A stretch of DNA of 64,000 bases, taken from Progne subis subis (taxonomy: Eukaryota > Chordata > Aves > Passeriformes > Hirundinidae). The position numbers were made by a program, and so were the translations under genes. The DNA lies in assembly GCA_022316685.1 (NCBI GenBank), contig JAKJHU010000036.1, positions 3,297,036-3,361,035 of the forward strand. The letters run 5' to 3'. The notes under the pieces were generated by a model. The model ran no database searches. It saw only the letters and a list, made by a program, of their open reading frames with translations, and was not told the origin of the DNA. Positions within the stretch are counted from its first letter, which is position 1. Every line of letters begins with the position of its first letter. This document shows positions 49,162 to 61,553 of this stretch, piece by piece.

Positions 49162-52100
49162 CTTGTTCTTCACAATATTTGGAAACATGGATGTGAATTT
49201 GGACGGAATGGGCAGAAACAGAGAGATGGTCACATGCAGTGAAGGTGGAGACATGCAGTCAAATATACAAAAAGCATTAAGTCACTAACTATTGAAAAAA
49301 GCTGTATATCTCATTTTCCTATTCCAAACACTATAAAATTTTAGATGTAAGATCAACAAGATGTAATGAATTATAGAATGAAATTCACAACAGTATTTTT
49401 CAAAAACCATTATACTCTGTACACTGAACAGCAGCACTGTTATTTAATAGGTGCTATTAACCTTCTTGAGAATATATAAACATATAAAAAACCTCTTTGC
49501 TTACAAAGATCCATATTTTGTCATAATATTTTGAAATTCTCCTGAAAATGCAAGTAAATTTCCTAATTTCATGTATTTTGATGAAACCTTCATATTCTAT
49601 CGTCACAGTCTGCTACAGTAACAATTAGCAATAATTCAGGAGCTAAGGAGAATAACTGACTCAGATTTTTTTTTAATAAAAGGTATACAGGAATATTTCA
49701 GCTTTCAATTTGGCAAAAATTATTATTCTGTTGGTTTAGTATTATTTTTGACTGAAACATATTATAAGATCTATTAATGGATTTTTTTTTTTTTCCAAAT
49801 AACAAATTTGGATTTTGATGAGAAAAAGCAAAATCTATGGTCCACTAATAATCTATGTTTTCCAATATATTTGCATCTATACCTCCATTAGGGTCAGGAA
49901 AGGCTAAAATTTCTCTCTAATCTTCCAACTGTCACACCAAATCATTGAACAATATATATCATTTAAAGACAAGAACTACATTTTGTTTTATACACAGAAA
50001 AGCTATTTACAGTTCATGTTCCAAAGTTCTGTGTACCTCAGTACATTTAACAGATTTGTGTTAACAAATCTACACACAGAAATTTGACAATATTCCTACT
50101 GAAATTAAAAATTACTACTTCTGAAATGAAAACATAATTTTTTATACAATTCAGAGTCCAATATTTTTAAATTATTTATTATTGTCATGTACAAGAACCC
50201 TCGGTGGTTTGCAGTGAGTGCTGCTTTATATAGCCTTGAAGCCACCAAGAATGTCATGTTCAATGCTTCCTCACTTTTACTGAAGTTTTCTCAAAGGCTG
50301 GCTCGCATGGTACCTGCAAGCACCAGGAGGGCACTTGCTCTGTAGCTGGCTTCAGGTGACTCTGGGACAAGCATTCTTATACATGCATGCATGACTGAAA
50401 AAAGCTACATCTCTTAAATGAAAAGATACGAGAATTCCTTTTTTTAAAGGCTTGTTTTATCCAATCTTGGTTATATGCTGATATTATGCGCAGATTTTTT
50501 CAAACTAACAGTGTGAAAAAAAAATTTCACCTACCATTAAATGCTTAGCTTTCATTCACCTTTTTTTTATCATCACTTATAATTTCACAGTTCTCCAGAT
50601 ACTCATCTGTCTACACTGTAGGCATTAGACATTTAGACTTTCTAATTTCTAATAGAAAAAACAAAAAAACTTTCAAGGAATTATGATAATAAATTCAATA
50701 GAAAAACTATCCTTTAAAATATTTTATAGAAATACAAGACACTAACCAAACATTTGCTGGTTAAAATTTTTAATACTGAAATAACTCACATCTTCATCTC
50801 ATCAATGTATCAAGGAGTCACTTCCTGATATGGCAAGTGAATAAATTGCAGAAGAACAATCTTGCCAAAAATTTTGTCAAAATTTATGTTGATAACCATT
50901 AGAAATACATACATGTTGCAAAAACGTAATTTATCAAAATTAGAAATAGTGTATGTCATAGATTTAAGAAATGTATTCAGAAATAGATCTTGATTGCACT
51001 CTATATACAAACTGGACCCATTTGTACTGTAAATCTGTAATGTACTCAAATGAAGAGTAAGATGGAGTCTGTCAAAGTCAATTAATCTGTGAAATATGAT
51101 TCAAAAGCTGTGACAAGCAGTTAGTTAGTTATCCCTGTTGATCCATCAGTCACTCCCCAACAGCCACTACTTCAGTTGTCAAATTGATAACAGCATATCT
51201 TAAAAAAACTTAGGTATTGAACTGAGTAGTATTGGCCCACTGCAATAAACAGGAATATTAATCAGAACAAATGTAAACTTACAGAGTAGAGATCAAAAGT
51301 AAAGCACCTTTGATTCCCTCGCTGATGTTCTCTCTACAGATATACAATGCAAAAACCTCAATGTTCTCAGAACTTGAGAACTTTTCTCCAACTTAACGTC
51401 AGAGAAAATCCTGGAACTGGTAGGCTGCAAACACTCATCAGCATTGAGGTTAGCTTAAATTCCTTCTGTGTCCATCAGTGCCTGACTGCTCGTCACTGGG
51501 TTGTGGTGACCAGATTGAATGCAAGACTTATAAACACAAGAAGGCACTGACTTCACATAGAAAATCAGACTGCTGTTTTTCCATCTCAAAAACTTTCCCA
51601 TAACAGATTCCATATCCTACAGATGCTTTACTGTAAAATGTTTGCTGGTGGGTATTAGATAATTTCAGCTTTTCTCCACAAAATTTCAGCTGACATAAAA
51701 AGGCTTACTATTTGGCACTGAGAATGGTAGTATTTAGATGAAAACTTCAATTCACTGATTTTCTTCATGTCTGATACTCTGAAGTCAAAGGCAATCTTTC
51801 CATTAACTCAAAAAATGAGAAACAAAATTACTTAAAAATGCCTGAAAGACTTAAAGTACATTTGTAAACTCTTAATAGCTTTACAGTCCCATCAAAGGGA
51901 TGCGTTGGCAAAATTTCTGGAAATCCAGTATCTGTAAGGGATGACAGCTTTGAAATGATGTTTCACTAATTTAATTTTGTAATTTATAATGCTGTTTAAT
52001 TCAAATTAAAAAAATAAATACTACCCACACACAGTTACACTTTTCCCACTTGGTATGACTGGAATACTTCCAGCATCAAGAAAACAAGACAAATCACAGT

Positions 52101-53055
52101 ACAAATATCAGTACTGTGGGTAGACTTTAGCAGAAGGTCAGGATTGACACCACTGGTATTTCAGTCTTAAGTGTAACTTCATAAATTCATGTACAGATTA
52201 TTTACATTACCCTATATTTACATTATCTGTATCCAGTCACTTACTGTAATACAAAATACTGACAGAAAAATTTTGAATTTGCATTTAAATATAAATTACA
52301 ATGTCCGCTAAAAATAAAGCCTATCTGGAAATAAAATAACAACAACAAAAAAATACTGCTGCCAAAGCAATGGGATACCAAAAGTCATATGATTAGAAAA
52401 CTCATGAGAAGTCAAAAACAAATGTGCTTCTATTAGTTATAGGTGATATTCAGCATAAAAAATAGCTTAGAGCCCTGATGTTCATAATCAAAACCTACCT
52501 TATTAGTAAAACCTGCTCCATGGAGGCCATCCTGATTTGGACAGAATTTAAAAACAGTGCCAATTTTTACATACACCAACTAGAAACTGTTAACAAGACC
52601 TCCAACATATCAGCCTGTGTGTTTTTTTCCATTAGGAACAGTTTGTTGAGAAAAGGAAAACCAAAACAAATGAAAATAACGTACACAAGAATATGCCCTA
52701 CAACAAGTATTTATCACATTATAAAGCACCACAGTGAAAGCACCAGCACCATTTACAGAAGCAGGTAAAAACAGACTAAAGAACATTAAACACAGATCAT
52801 GTCCTGTTGTATGAGACATCATATTTTGTGTCTTGTGACTATACACACAAACAGAAAACTTGAAAAGATGTTCATTCTTCTGTGCTTTGTAACAGTTCAA
52901 CAAAATGCAGAGATGATATCTAAACTGCTGTTTTATTTTGGGCTTCTGGAGGTTGTAAGTCTCCACATATATGCACACTTCTAAATTTCAGTGTACTCCT
53001 CTGAGAGTGCAAGATGCAGTAAACCATTTTTCAACTGGGAGGAGCTGACTAGTAC

Positions 53056-53133
53056 CTGTCATCCTCTGGAGATGCATGCTGGATATGAATCCTGGGACTA
53101 GTAGGTCGTCTCCTCTCTAGGGAGGGGGACCAT
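53056..53133 (-). CDS. RIMS1: RIMS1 linker exon (exon 6 of window), 78 nt
   Basis: One split base, then 25 codons WSPSLERRRPTSPRIHIQHA and SPEDD, then AG. Mammalian RIM1 has WSPSLDRRRPPSPRIQIQHASPEND at this place. The acceptor is ggggtag|A and the donor is GACAG|gtacta. An acceptor 6 nt upstream would bring in an in-frame TAG, so it is excluded. In mammals I recall an extra Gly before RWSPS; the bird junction lacks it. The junction to the canonical next exon gives Arg (EDD-R-QSRK). Two possible cassette exons lie in the intron that follows. Confidence 0.93.
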
Positions 53134-55479
53134 CTACCCCTGTTTGCCCGTTCAATAAAACAGGAAAAAAATACGATATTTAGTTTGTGGTAAAATTAAA
53201 TATATGGGATTTGAGACTGGAAAAATACCCCAAAAAGTAATGAAAATGTGTAATTTAATACCCAAGTATACTTATGGCTGCTCAATGCAGAAGCATCACA
53301 TCTGAGACAAAGAGAAGGTGTACCCAAAGATACTGAATTTAGACCAACATAAAACTTCTATATGGTGTACCATTAAGTTTTCAAATTGGCTCAAATGCTG
53401 GACTGCCTAAAAGCCTGTCATTTGTGTAGGAAGCTGCAATTCCAAATTAGAAAATACTTTTGAAGACCATATGATGATATTTTGTAATTCCATCTCTCCT
53501 AGCTATTTACATGGAAAAATGTAATCTCAGTAAAAATGTAGGACTATTAATTATAATAGAAGTTCTAGGGCATAAAGTCATCCTTTTCTGGAATGCAGCC
53601 AAAGAATGCGAGTAAATTATTTAGCTAAAACTAAGCTACACACATTTGTGTACAAGAACTGGGGTCATTTTTCATCGTTTGAAAACATGTACTGAAAGTG
53701 TGTGCAGCCAGCTTCCTCTTCTGCTCATTTCTCTTAATCCCTGATGTACATGTCAGTACATTATGTTACACAACTAAAGTCAACAAAAAGGACCTGAGCT
53801 GAGAATGAAAACCAGTGTATTATGTAATTTTTTTCTTGAAAAAGCTCATTCAATTTAGAATTATATATACTATATTATAGACTGATGTTGCTTATTTTTT
53901 TGGGATGTCGTGTTTGTAATGCAACACATATGCATAGCAATTTACAGTACCAAAACAAATGGGTTTATTGAAAAGTAGCATAATGTTTGCATAAACTCAG
54001 CACAAGTATCTAATATTTCCCTTTCTGAGGCATTCTTCCAGTCCGTGTAATAAGGAAAAGGGTTTGATTTATGGAACATGCAAATAACAAAGGTTTCAGG
54101 GACACGAACATTATTTGAACAGTTAGGTAGGTCTTTCAGATGTTTTAAGAGCAAATAGGTTGTTAGTTACTAGTTAGTTTCTTTTTCTCTCCAAAGCAAG
54201 AGTTAAAGAAAATGTTAATGCATCAGTGCACTCAGTCAAAGCCCTTAATATGCTGATATCCACTACAGATATTAAAGAGAATTTGATAGAATTAACTAGG
54301 TAATTCAATAGGAATTTTCAGAACGTGCTACCTTCCACTGAACGCTGAATGCCTGTGAGCCACGGTACAACACCAACATGTAACAACGTGTAATAACTAT
54401 TTCTTTACATGGTTGGAAAGAGCCAGAAAGACAGTACGTCTCAGACCTAATGCTAACAGTTATTTCACTGTACATTATATTAAATGGGAATGGGGGTATT
54501 CAACATAACAGTTGAGGGCATGCAATATAAATTCAACATGAAATCAGGACAAGCTTTACTTGGCTCAAACTCCCTGGTATGTATTTATGATTACGTAACA
54601 GGTAACTGTTGAGCTTTGTCTCTCGTTTAGATAGTAGTGACCAGCTGAGGGCAAAGATCCTGTTCTGATTCCCATTGCAGTGAAGCACCTCAGAACAAAT
54701 CTAACACATCCGTGGGCTTGTATTTTGCAGGTTTGCTGATCCTTATACGTGCCCTAATCCCCGGGCTGTGCTCCTCAATTTTATTTGCTCAGATCCTCAC
54801 TAAGTGATGTCTCAGGCCAAAAGCATAACCGAAGTACCAATCAGTGCCACTCCTCTTGGGCTAACTGCTAATACATACAACAACTGCTTGCAACAGCAGA
54901 AATTTAGAGGGTAAATAACAGCAACACTACATATTATTAACTATCACTGACTGCAATCTCAAATCAGTCTGGGGAACATGCTATTACAATGAGAAACCAT
55001 TCCTAAATCAGTTCAGAGTCTGCCCTTTAACCTTATGTCTAGATGTTTTCCTGAGTAGAGACTGGGGATTGAAAAGAAATGTCTCCATTCTAAAGAAATA
55101 GCACCCAATTTACAAGGAAAAAAGCAGAAATTTTGAGACACAGTGAAAAGGATAATAATGAAAAAAAACAAAGCATAATGAAGTAGTAGCAGGAAAAACA
55201 CTTTCAGTGGCCATAGAGGACATATTATAAACTTAAACTTGTAGATCATCAAAGGAACTTCAACCATAGAATCATTTTGGAATAAAACCCCAAAACTAAT
55301 TAACAAAACAGCTGGGAATAAATAGAGGGTAGATGGTGAGAAGAGGAAAAAAAAAAAGGCAGGCATGGTGCAACTGCATATAGGTAGTAGTAGGGATCAA
55401 TATTTTTAAATGTCCTAGAGTATACTGGGCAAAAGAGAAATATATGAAGGATTAAACTCTGTACAGAATCAGTCCATTA

Positions 55480-55547
55480 AACAAAACAGAAAACAAAAAA
55501 CAAAACAAACCAAACAAACAAACAAACAAAAACAAAAACAAAAAAAT
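55480..55547. repeat. (CAAA)n / A-rich low-complexity stretch
   Basis: CAAA units mixed with CAAAA and CAAAAA units. Confidence 0.85.
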
Positions 55548-58023
55548 TACCAGGCCTGTGTCAAGGCAAGATCAGTTTGCCAGTCAAGTTGTATGGACAT
55601 TACTTGGTCAAATGATGGAACTTATTTTTTCCATAGGAGGAGAAAAGGAATTGTGTCCTCATTGTTTTGGTCTTGCTATACTGAAACTGACTTGACTTTC
55701 ATATCACAAATTCATATGTACAGCTGAAAGTAATTTTCTGCTTCTATAAGCAAGTCAATAGAATGACTTTTACTAGCAAAGCAGCGCCTTAAAAAACCAG
55801 TAACTACCCTCACCATTCCAAATGACATGAATGACATCGTATAAAGTTCAAGGATCAAAACTGTTTCCAGCAAATCAGCAAGAGAGAAAAATTGGGCTCT
55901 ACTGTCCATCTGTTATAATACCACCATTTTGTTAAAAAGTGGTTTATTTTAGCTCTTGTTCTGAAATATAATCTAATTCATATCCCCTGAGTCAAAAGGG
56001 TAGGGGGAATCAGCAGACATAATTATCCATAGGTAAGTATATTCCTAATTTTGTTAAAGAAAATATACAAAGCTGTATTTGGAAGTCTAGACTTTTAAAT
56101 AAAATCTACAATGCTGTTATTCAGGGAGGAGAGAAGGAAGAAGAAACAACATGAAAACAACTAACTTCAACGTAAGTCTCTCAAATATGCTGACAGAGTG
56201 CTGTAGATTTGACTTCACAAAACCTTAGAGTGTTTCTCTCTGACGGACCAATTCTAGACCTGACAAGTGTCTCATCTCCTCTAAGTCTCCAGTAATGAAC
56301 ACAACCTTTTCCATATTGTCTATTACATTGTAATTTTTATTGTGTTTAGAGTTTAATTATAATTACTTTCAAAAGAGATTTCCTACCACTTAAGGTGAAC
56401 TTGTCTTACAGTATTTTACCTCTTCTCTTCTATTCTTGTCTAGCACAGAACCAAAATGCGTTTTACAGACCCTGAACTTAATTTTGTATTCTTCAGACTA
56501 AAGACTCCTCTATCATCACATGCAACTGATTACTAAGTCCATGTACAAGTGTAACAAGATTCCACATTAAACAGAGGAGAATTAAATCATCTAAAATTCA
56601 TGTTCCCAAAAATAAACGGACTAATTTGGTGAGGTTTATATATTAAATTAATATCCTCCTCCAAAATTTGGGCTGTATAGGAAAATCTTCTATGTCACAA
56701 GAAAGGAAGAAAAATCCTCTGTCAAAGCCACACATATCTTATTATTTTCACATATATTATTTTTTTCAATGAAACTATCAAGGAAATAAATTCCCTTAAG
56801 GAAGGAAATGAAGAATCCCTAGTCAAAACCTCAGATTTAGGACTTCTAAAATCTAAGAAAAACTTTCACGGTGATGGTAAATTTTTTCTGGATCAGACCC
56901 ACCAATTTGGCAAAACTATCTGTTTAGTAGCAACAGAAGCCATTAATACAGACTAAACACTTTCCTTCATGAGGAGCTCATGCAAAATTATGCTGATTCT
57001 GCATAGTGCCCAGTGGACAGAGGTTCCTGGACGTGAATTCTAAAGACATAATAGTACTACTTCACATCAGGACAGATGTAGTTTTGATTGTAAAATTTTT
57101 ACTAGATAGTTTATAATTACCAGTTAGTGTTTCATTGAATATTCAACTTGATGGGTGGAATCTTGAAGTTAAGTACAGAACACACTGCTCATGTTTATAT
57201 ACAATTATATTAAGTAACTGCTTGTAGATGAAGGCAGCTGTATATATGCACACACTCAGATATTAATATGTTAAAATATTTTTTAAAAAGATCTAGAAAA
57301 ATACCTGTATTTCATTCTGAGTGGCTCTATGTCAGCTGAATATTTTTGTTTTAAAAACCATGTTCATATTATCTATAATGTCTTGAGCTCAGACTTAAAA
57401 AGGAACAAACTACTGTATATCCATCAGGGATACCTCAGCAGAACATTAGTCACTTCTCTGCAACAGGAACATAACTTAAGGAGAGCACAGTTCCAGCCAA
57501 GGAGCAGTAGGAAGTGGGAAGAAAAGTATAGGGAAAAAAAAACAAACCTCAGGCAAAACCCTATCTCAAAGAGAAAAGTGCATTCTTAGCACCTTTCTTC
57601 ACATATCCTTTTCCACAATAAAGGAAATAACACAACTGTTGCAACCACCACACTGTATCGACTGAAAAAGCACTATTACTTCCATACTAGTTAAATAGTG
57701 ATCATACTGCACAGATGAAATCGTAATTCTGACCTATTCCCACTCCAAGGGAGCCTATTATTGCCCTTAGCGAGCCTAAAATCTCAGTCTAAATGGTATA
57801 ACTCTTAGCCAAAAACATGGGTAGTGATGAAAAATTCTCTTAAGGGATCACCCTTTTTACACCTTAGTATTTGATTCACCTAAAATTTTGAATCAAGTTA
57901 TTGTAATTGTAAAAGTACAGAAAGCATCCACAACATGCTTGCACAATGTATGTGACACAATAATATTTCATTTAAGTAGTAAACATGTCTTAGGACTTAT
58001 GTAAACCTTAACATAATATCAGA

Positions 58024-58064
58024 GCAAAAAAACCCAAAAAAAAAACCAAACAAAAACAAAAACA
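58024..58064. repeat. A-rich low-complexity stretch
   Basis: A-runs broken by CCC, CC and single C. Confidence 0.8.
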
Positions 58065-58564
58065 ATACAGTTATCTGCTTTGCAAAAGCAGATGCAGCAG
58101 ATTAAAGAAATGTTTGGCTGTTTTGTAAAAAATATACCAGTAATGATACACTTCTGGTTTGAAATGTGAGTTTTGTTTTACTTTCTAATTTATGCCACCA
58201 CTTTATTAGCAGCCCACAGAACAAGCAAGAAACAGATGTAAAGCCTTTTGGCAAATGATGATGAAGATTCACAACCAAGTCGTAGTTTCAAAATACTTAA
58301 CACTGCAATGCTATTATCAGCATACTGAGGACTTTTGTAAACAATGAACATCAGCTTGAACTAAAACAAAGGAAGTAGCCAGAAGCAGTTATAAACTCCA
58401 ACACACAATTTTCATGACATACATGAATACAGGAGCAAAAATGTCTACAAATACCAAAGCAGACAAGAATGTACAAGAATGTGGAATACTCATATGAAGA
58501 AAAACAAAACTTATAAAGATCACCAGCACAGATGACAAGAAATTCGTAAGTTTTTATTTTATAC

Positions 58565-58654
58565 CTTTCTCGTTCTGGTGAATGCAAACTAGTATCTGGT
58601 CTCAAGCAGTTGGTACTAGCACTCCTAGCCCTGTCAAGGGAGGGCTGCAGTTCA
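58565..58654 (-). CDS. RIMS1: RIMS1 linker exon (exon 5 of window), 90 nt
   Basis: One split base, then 29 codons: ELQPSLDRARSASTNCLRP followed by DTSLHSPERE, then AG. This is nearly identical to the mammalian RIM1 segment. The acceptor is ggcactag|T, with a long pyrimidine tract about 25-50 nt upstream. The donor is GAAAG|gtataa. An in-frame ATG upstream of the acceptor makes a longer open frame, but it lies across the splice site and is not taken as a start. The exon is rich in Ser, Arg and Pro and has no predicted fold. The junction to the next exon gives Arg (PERE-R-WSPS). Confidence 0.93.
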
Positions 58655-59116
58655 CTAGTGCCAGTGCATTGCATCCAATGGTAGAAGAGAAAGAAAAAGA
58701 AAACAAAGAAAAGAATACAATGTTAGATATTAACTCATAAAATAATGCTCTCTTTACAGAAAATGTAGAACCACAATGATTTAATTAAGGAAAACATAAA
58801 AGAGTTGACTGGATGATAGTGTCAAGATTTGTTTAGAAAATAAAAGCAAATAAAAGGCTGCTAGAAATTTTTTGCAAGTATTAAAAAAATGTTTAAAACT
58901 GAGTGAGACAGAACAGAATCCACTTGTAAGAAAAGTGGAATGAGAAATACCAAACAATAAAGTTATATCCTTATTAACAGCAATAAGTCTTAAGCCAACA
59001 CAAAAGAATGTAATCCACTATATGTCGTGAAATCCCTTTAGAGTGAACCTCATTTATTCTGCAAAATCCATATTAGATACCAAAAAAGTGGGGGGAATTA
59101 ATCCTCAGTGTCTTAC
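58655..59116 (-). other. RIMS1 intron between exons 4 and 5, 462 nt
   Basis: Short intron with a strong pyrimidine tract before exon 5 on the transcribed strand. Nothing else is seen. Confidence 0.85.
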
Positions 59117-59230
59117 CTAACCAGTAGATCATCTCCAAATTTCGATATTCGTGAATTAAGGCAATCATGAAGGAGTGAAATATCCTGTCTAATCACGGAT
59201 TTGGTCTTAGCACATGCAGGAAGAGTTGAG
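59117..59230 (-). CDS. RIMS1: RIMS1 linker exon (exon 4 of window), 114 nt
   Basis: One split base is followed by 37 open codons: STLPACAKTKSVIRQDISL, then LHDCLNSRISKFGDDLLV, then AG. This aligns without gaps to remembered RIM1 text of the form SSILPAHTKTKSVTRQDISL followed by HHECFNSTVLRFTDEILV. The acceptor acaaag|C has a weak pyrimidine tract (the upstream stretch is AT-rich), while the donor GTTAG|gtaaga is strong. The following exon starts with T, giving Ser at the junction (LLV-S-ELQPSL), as in mammals. The intron before it is only 326 nt, the shortest in the window. Confidence 0.9.
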
Positions 59231-59556
59231 CTTTGTAAATTAAAATTATTTAAACAAAATGAAAATAAATTTAACATGTAACAGAAATCTCATACATAAA
59301 CAAAAGAATGTAATAAAGAAAAACATATAACACATAATTTTAACAGTGAAGACAACTTGAACTAATAAAAACTAGTTTAGTTTAGTTAGGTGCTAATTTG
59401 AACAATTAGATAAAAGATATTTTAGGATTTTATCTCTTATCTCTCAGTCACAAATATGTATGAAACATTTTGTTATTTTTTTCTTTAAAAAGGGAAGTCT
59501 ATTTAGTTTTTTAAAAAGAAGCTAACTACATAAAGGGGACTCTAAACACTTCTTAC
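59231..59556 (-). other. RIMS1 intron between exons 3 and 4, 326 nt
   Basis: Short AT-rich intron. No other feature is seen. Confidence 0.85.
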
Positions 59557-59634
59557 CTGTACAGGTTCCAATAAGTACCATTTTCTAGTAAAGGCATCTT
59601 GGGTGGTAATGTTTTATAGTGCCTAACAGAACCT
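59557..59634 (-). CDS. RIMS1: RIMS1 linker exon (exon 3 of window), 78 nt
   Basis: One split base, then 25 codons starting GSVRHYKTLPPKMPLLENG and ending TYWNLY, then AG. The donor is TACAG|gtaaga. GS(L)RHYKTLPPKMPLL followed by a WN(I/L)Y segment is characteristic of RIM1 as I remember it. The acceptor chosen is cattcaag|A at 59635-59636. A second possible acceptor, ctgttag|G, lies 12 nt further in and is also in phase; it would drop GSVR. The upstream choice is preferred because the glycine-serine pair is present in the mammalian protein. The junction to the next exon is AG|C (Ser). Confidence 0.87.
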
Positions 59635-61484
59635 CTTGAATGTGGTGGGTCAGAAAAGAACACAGGACAACACAAAAACATGCCAGAAATGAAAAAACAG
59701 GTAAAGGCAAGCCAAGACTGACCAGAACCATAAAATAAATGACCATAAAATAAATGCATAATATTCTATTATATTGTATAGCTGTAGGAGTAGATATTTC
59801 ACATATGTTTTTCTCAAGTACTGTGACAGCTATCTGGGGGAAAAATTTTGAAATAACCTTTTTCTTAATAAAGTGCATTAATTTATGCCAATACTAGTAC
59901 AGCTCAGATGATTTCTTGAAATTGAAGTAATATATATTCTGTTTATAGATATTTTAAATTAAAATATACAACTGTTTTAGGTTGATATTAAATTCACTCT
60001 TTATTTCTCTCAGTGATGCCTTACTTAGACCTGCAGAGATTTTAACCTCTTCAGTAGCTAAGCATGAAAGTCTTGCTTAAACAGGGATATGTACCAAAAA
60101 TTTAATTACAGATATATTAGCATCTGGCTTCTTTGAATGTGGAAGTCTTTCGAATGTGGCGTATCAGCTTCAAAATTTAGCAGTAATTAAATGTGATTAA
60201 TTATAAGCTAATAAAAAAACTTAGGAGAGGTACTACATCAGCCAGCACAGCAGCACTAAGCACATGAGACCTGTCTAATATCATCATAGATTTTAGAGAA
60301 GGAAATGTTTATTTTATCAGCCAGCTCTACCCAATGAACTAGGGAAAATTTAAAGGCTTCTGAAAAGGAAAATTAATGGCTGCTGAATGGGAATTATGCC
60401 CATTTAATGGCTAAGGATTAACAACAACATTCTAACAACTTTTCACATGCGCTACTAGGGCACAACTATGGAACTCCTAGAAGAATCAGCAGGCTTGAGG
60501 GTTTTGCAGCATCAAGAACAGTCTGTCCTGAAAGGATATTTTGATTCCTTTTAAGCCTTGGATCAAAACACAGCAGGATCAACATTAGAAACCTGGTTGT
60601 GTCACAGACAGATCAATCAACTCTCTGCCTGGAAATATCAGTGTTTGTAAAACCCTGAGGGATTTAACTGAGGAGCTTTGATCCTTGTACAGGTTTAGTG
60701 GTCACCACTGGTGACTTCTCTATCAGAGGTCACTGTAACGTTGCAAAGGAGGAATAAAGGAATGGTTGCCATCAGGCCAATCCTAACATATGAGCAGATA
60801 TTACCAATCAGAGTAGGGGTGATCTAAGACATGGAATGTGACAACCTATAATCAATAGCATAGCTACATATCTTTCCACCATTTCTGCTATTAGTCAATA
60901 ATTGCATACAGAGAGATGGACAGCTGGGACTAGTATTCCAAACTGGTGCATTAAACTTACCATATATCTTTGTAGCTTGGACTACCTAATTTCTTTCATT
61001 TAACATGAACCATTTACCTTTCTTTCCCATTTTAAGCTGAAGCTGTCTCAATGACTAACTAAACCATTGTTCAGTGAGCTGCCTAGAAAACAAGGATAAA
61101 ACCTTATAAAATTTCTGATGTGAATAAATGTCGGGTCACTAAAAATAAAAACCGACAGAAGATGGCACAGAACAAAATTTTGCTGAGACTGTTTTCAAAA
61201 ATATTCTTTCAAGAATGTATGTTGCCAGTTTTGGGGTATTATTTGGAATTGGGGCATATAAGCCTCAGAGTTAAATTTAAAAGGATTATTCTATTGTCAT
61301 CTATTGCTTTTATATTAACCTTCAATACATTATAAGTACCATCCTGTTTTATAGTATATCACTACTATTACTTTTAAAGGGTATATTTTTTTGTTTTTTT
61401 GATCATACATATACAATAACAATAAATGGAATAAAGAAAAAGGCAAGAAAGGGCCGTAGGTTCTGAATTCAGTGTAGCTCTTAC
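59635..61484 (-). other. RIMS1 intron between exons 2 and 3, 1.85 kb
   Basis: No repeat or additional exon is supported. One 21-nt exon-like stretch was rejected because it would create a stop at the next junction. Confidence 0.8.
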
Positions 61485-61553
61485 CTAACTCTATCGCTAT
61501 CCTCACACAACTTTTTGCTGTGACCAGACTGATTTGGCAGATTTGTCAAACTG
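61485..61553 (-). CDS. RIMS1: RIMS1 linker exon (exon 2 of window), 69 nt
   Basis: The acceptor is tttccag|C and the donor is GTTAG|gtaaga. One split base is followed by 22 open codons that begin SLTNLPNQSGHSKKL and end CEDSDRV, then AG. Only this frame is open; the other two hit stops early. The exon is phase 2 to phase 2. The next exon begins with A, giving Arg at the junction (DRV-R-GSVRHYK). I recognise this peptide less well than its neighbours, so the call rests mainly on good splice sites, phase and position. The acceptor is a tandem cagCAG, so one serine may be variably included. Confidence 0.75.

Larger units (their letters stand above)
46930..53055 (-). other. RIMS1 intron between exons 6 and 7, 6.1 kb
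   Basis: Apart from the two candidate cassette exons, it is AT-rich with short A and T tracts. A slightly more GC-rich patch at 50190-50370 could be old repeat material, but I cannot name it. Confidence 0.8.
53134..58564 (-). other. RIMS1 intron between exons 5 and 6, 5.4 kb
   Basis: AT-rich intron with two AAAC-type low-complexity stretches (55480-55547 and 58024-58064). One exon-like stretch at 57305-57335 was rejected. Confidence 0.8.

Noticed and set aside
57305..57335. 31-nt stretch between good AG and GT sites
   Set aside because: Not a multiple of three and it reads TGA immediately in the required phase.
60961..60981. 21-nt stretch with a strong donor between exons 2 and 3
   Set aside because: Poor acceptor, and joining to exon 3 would create TGA.
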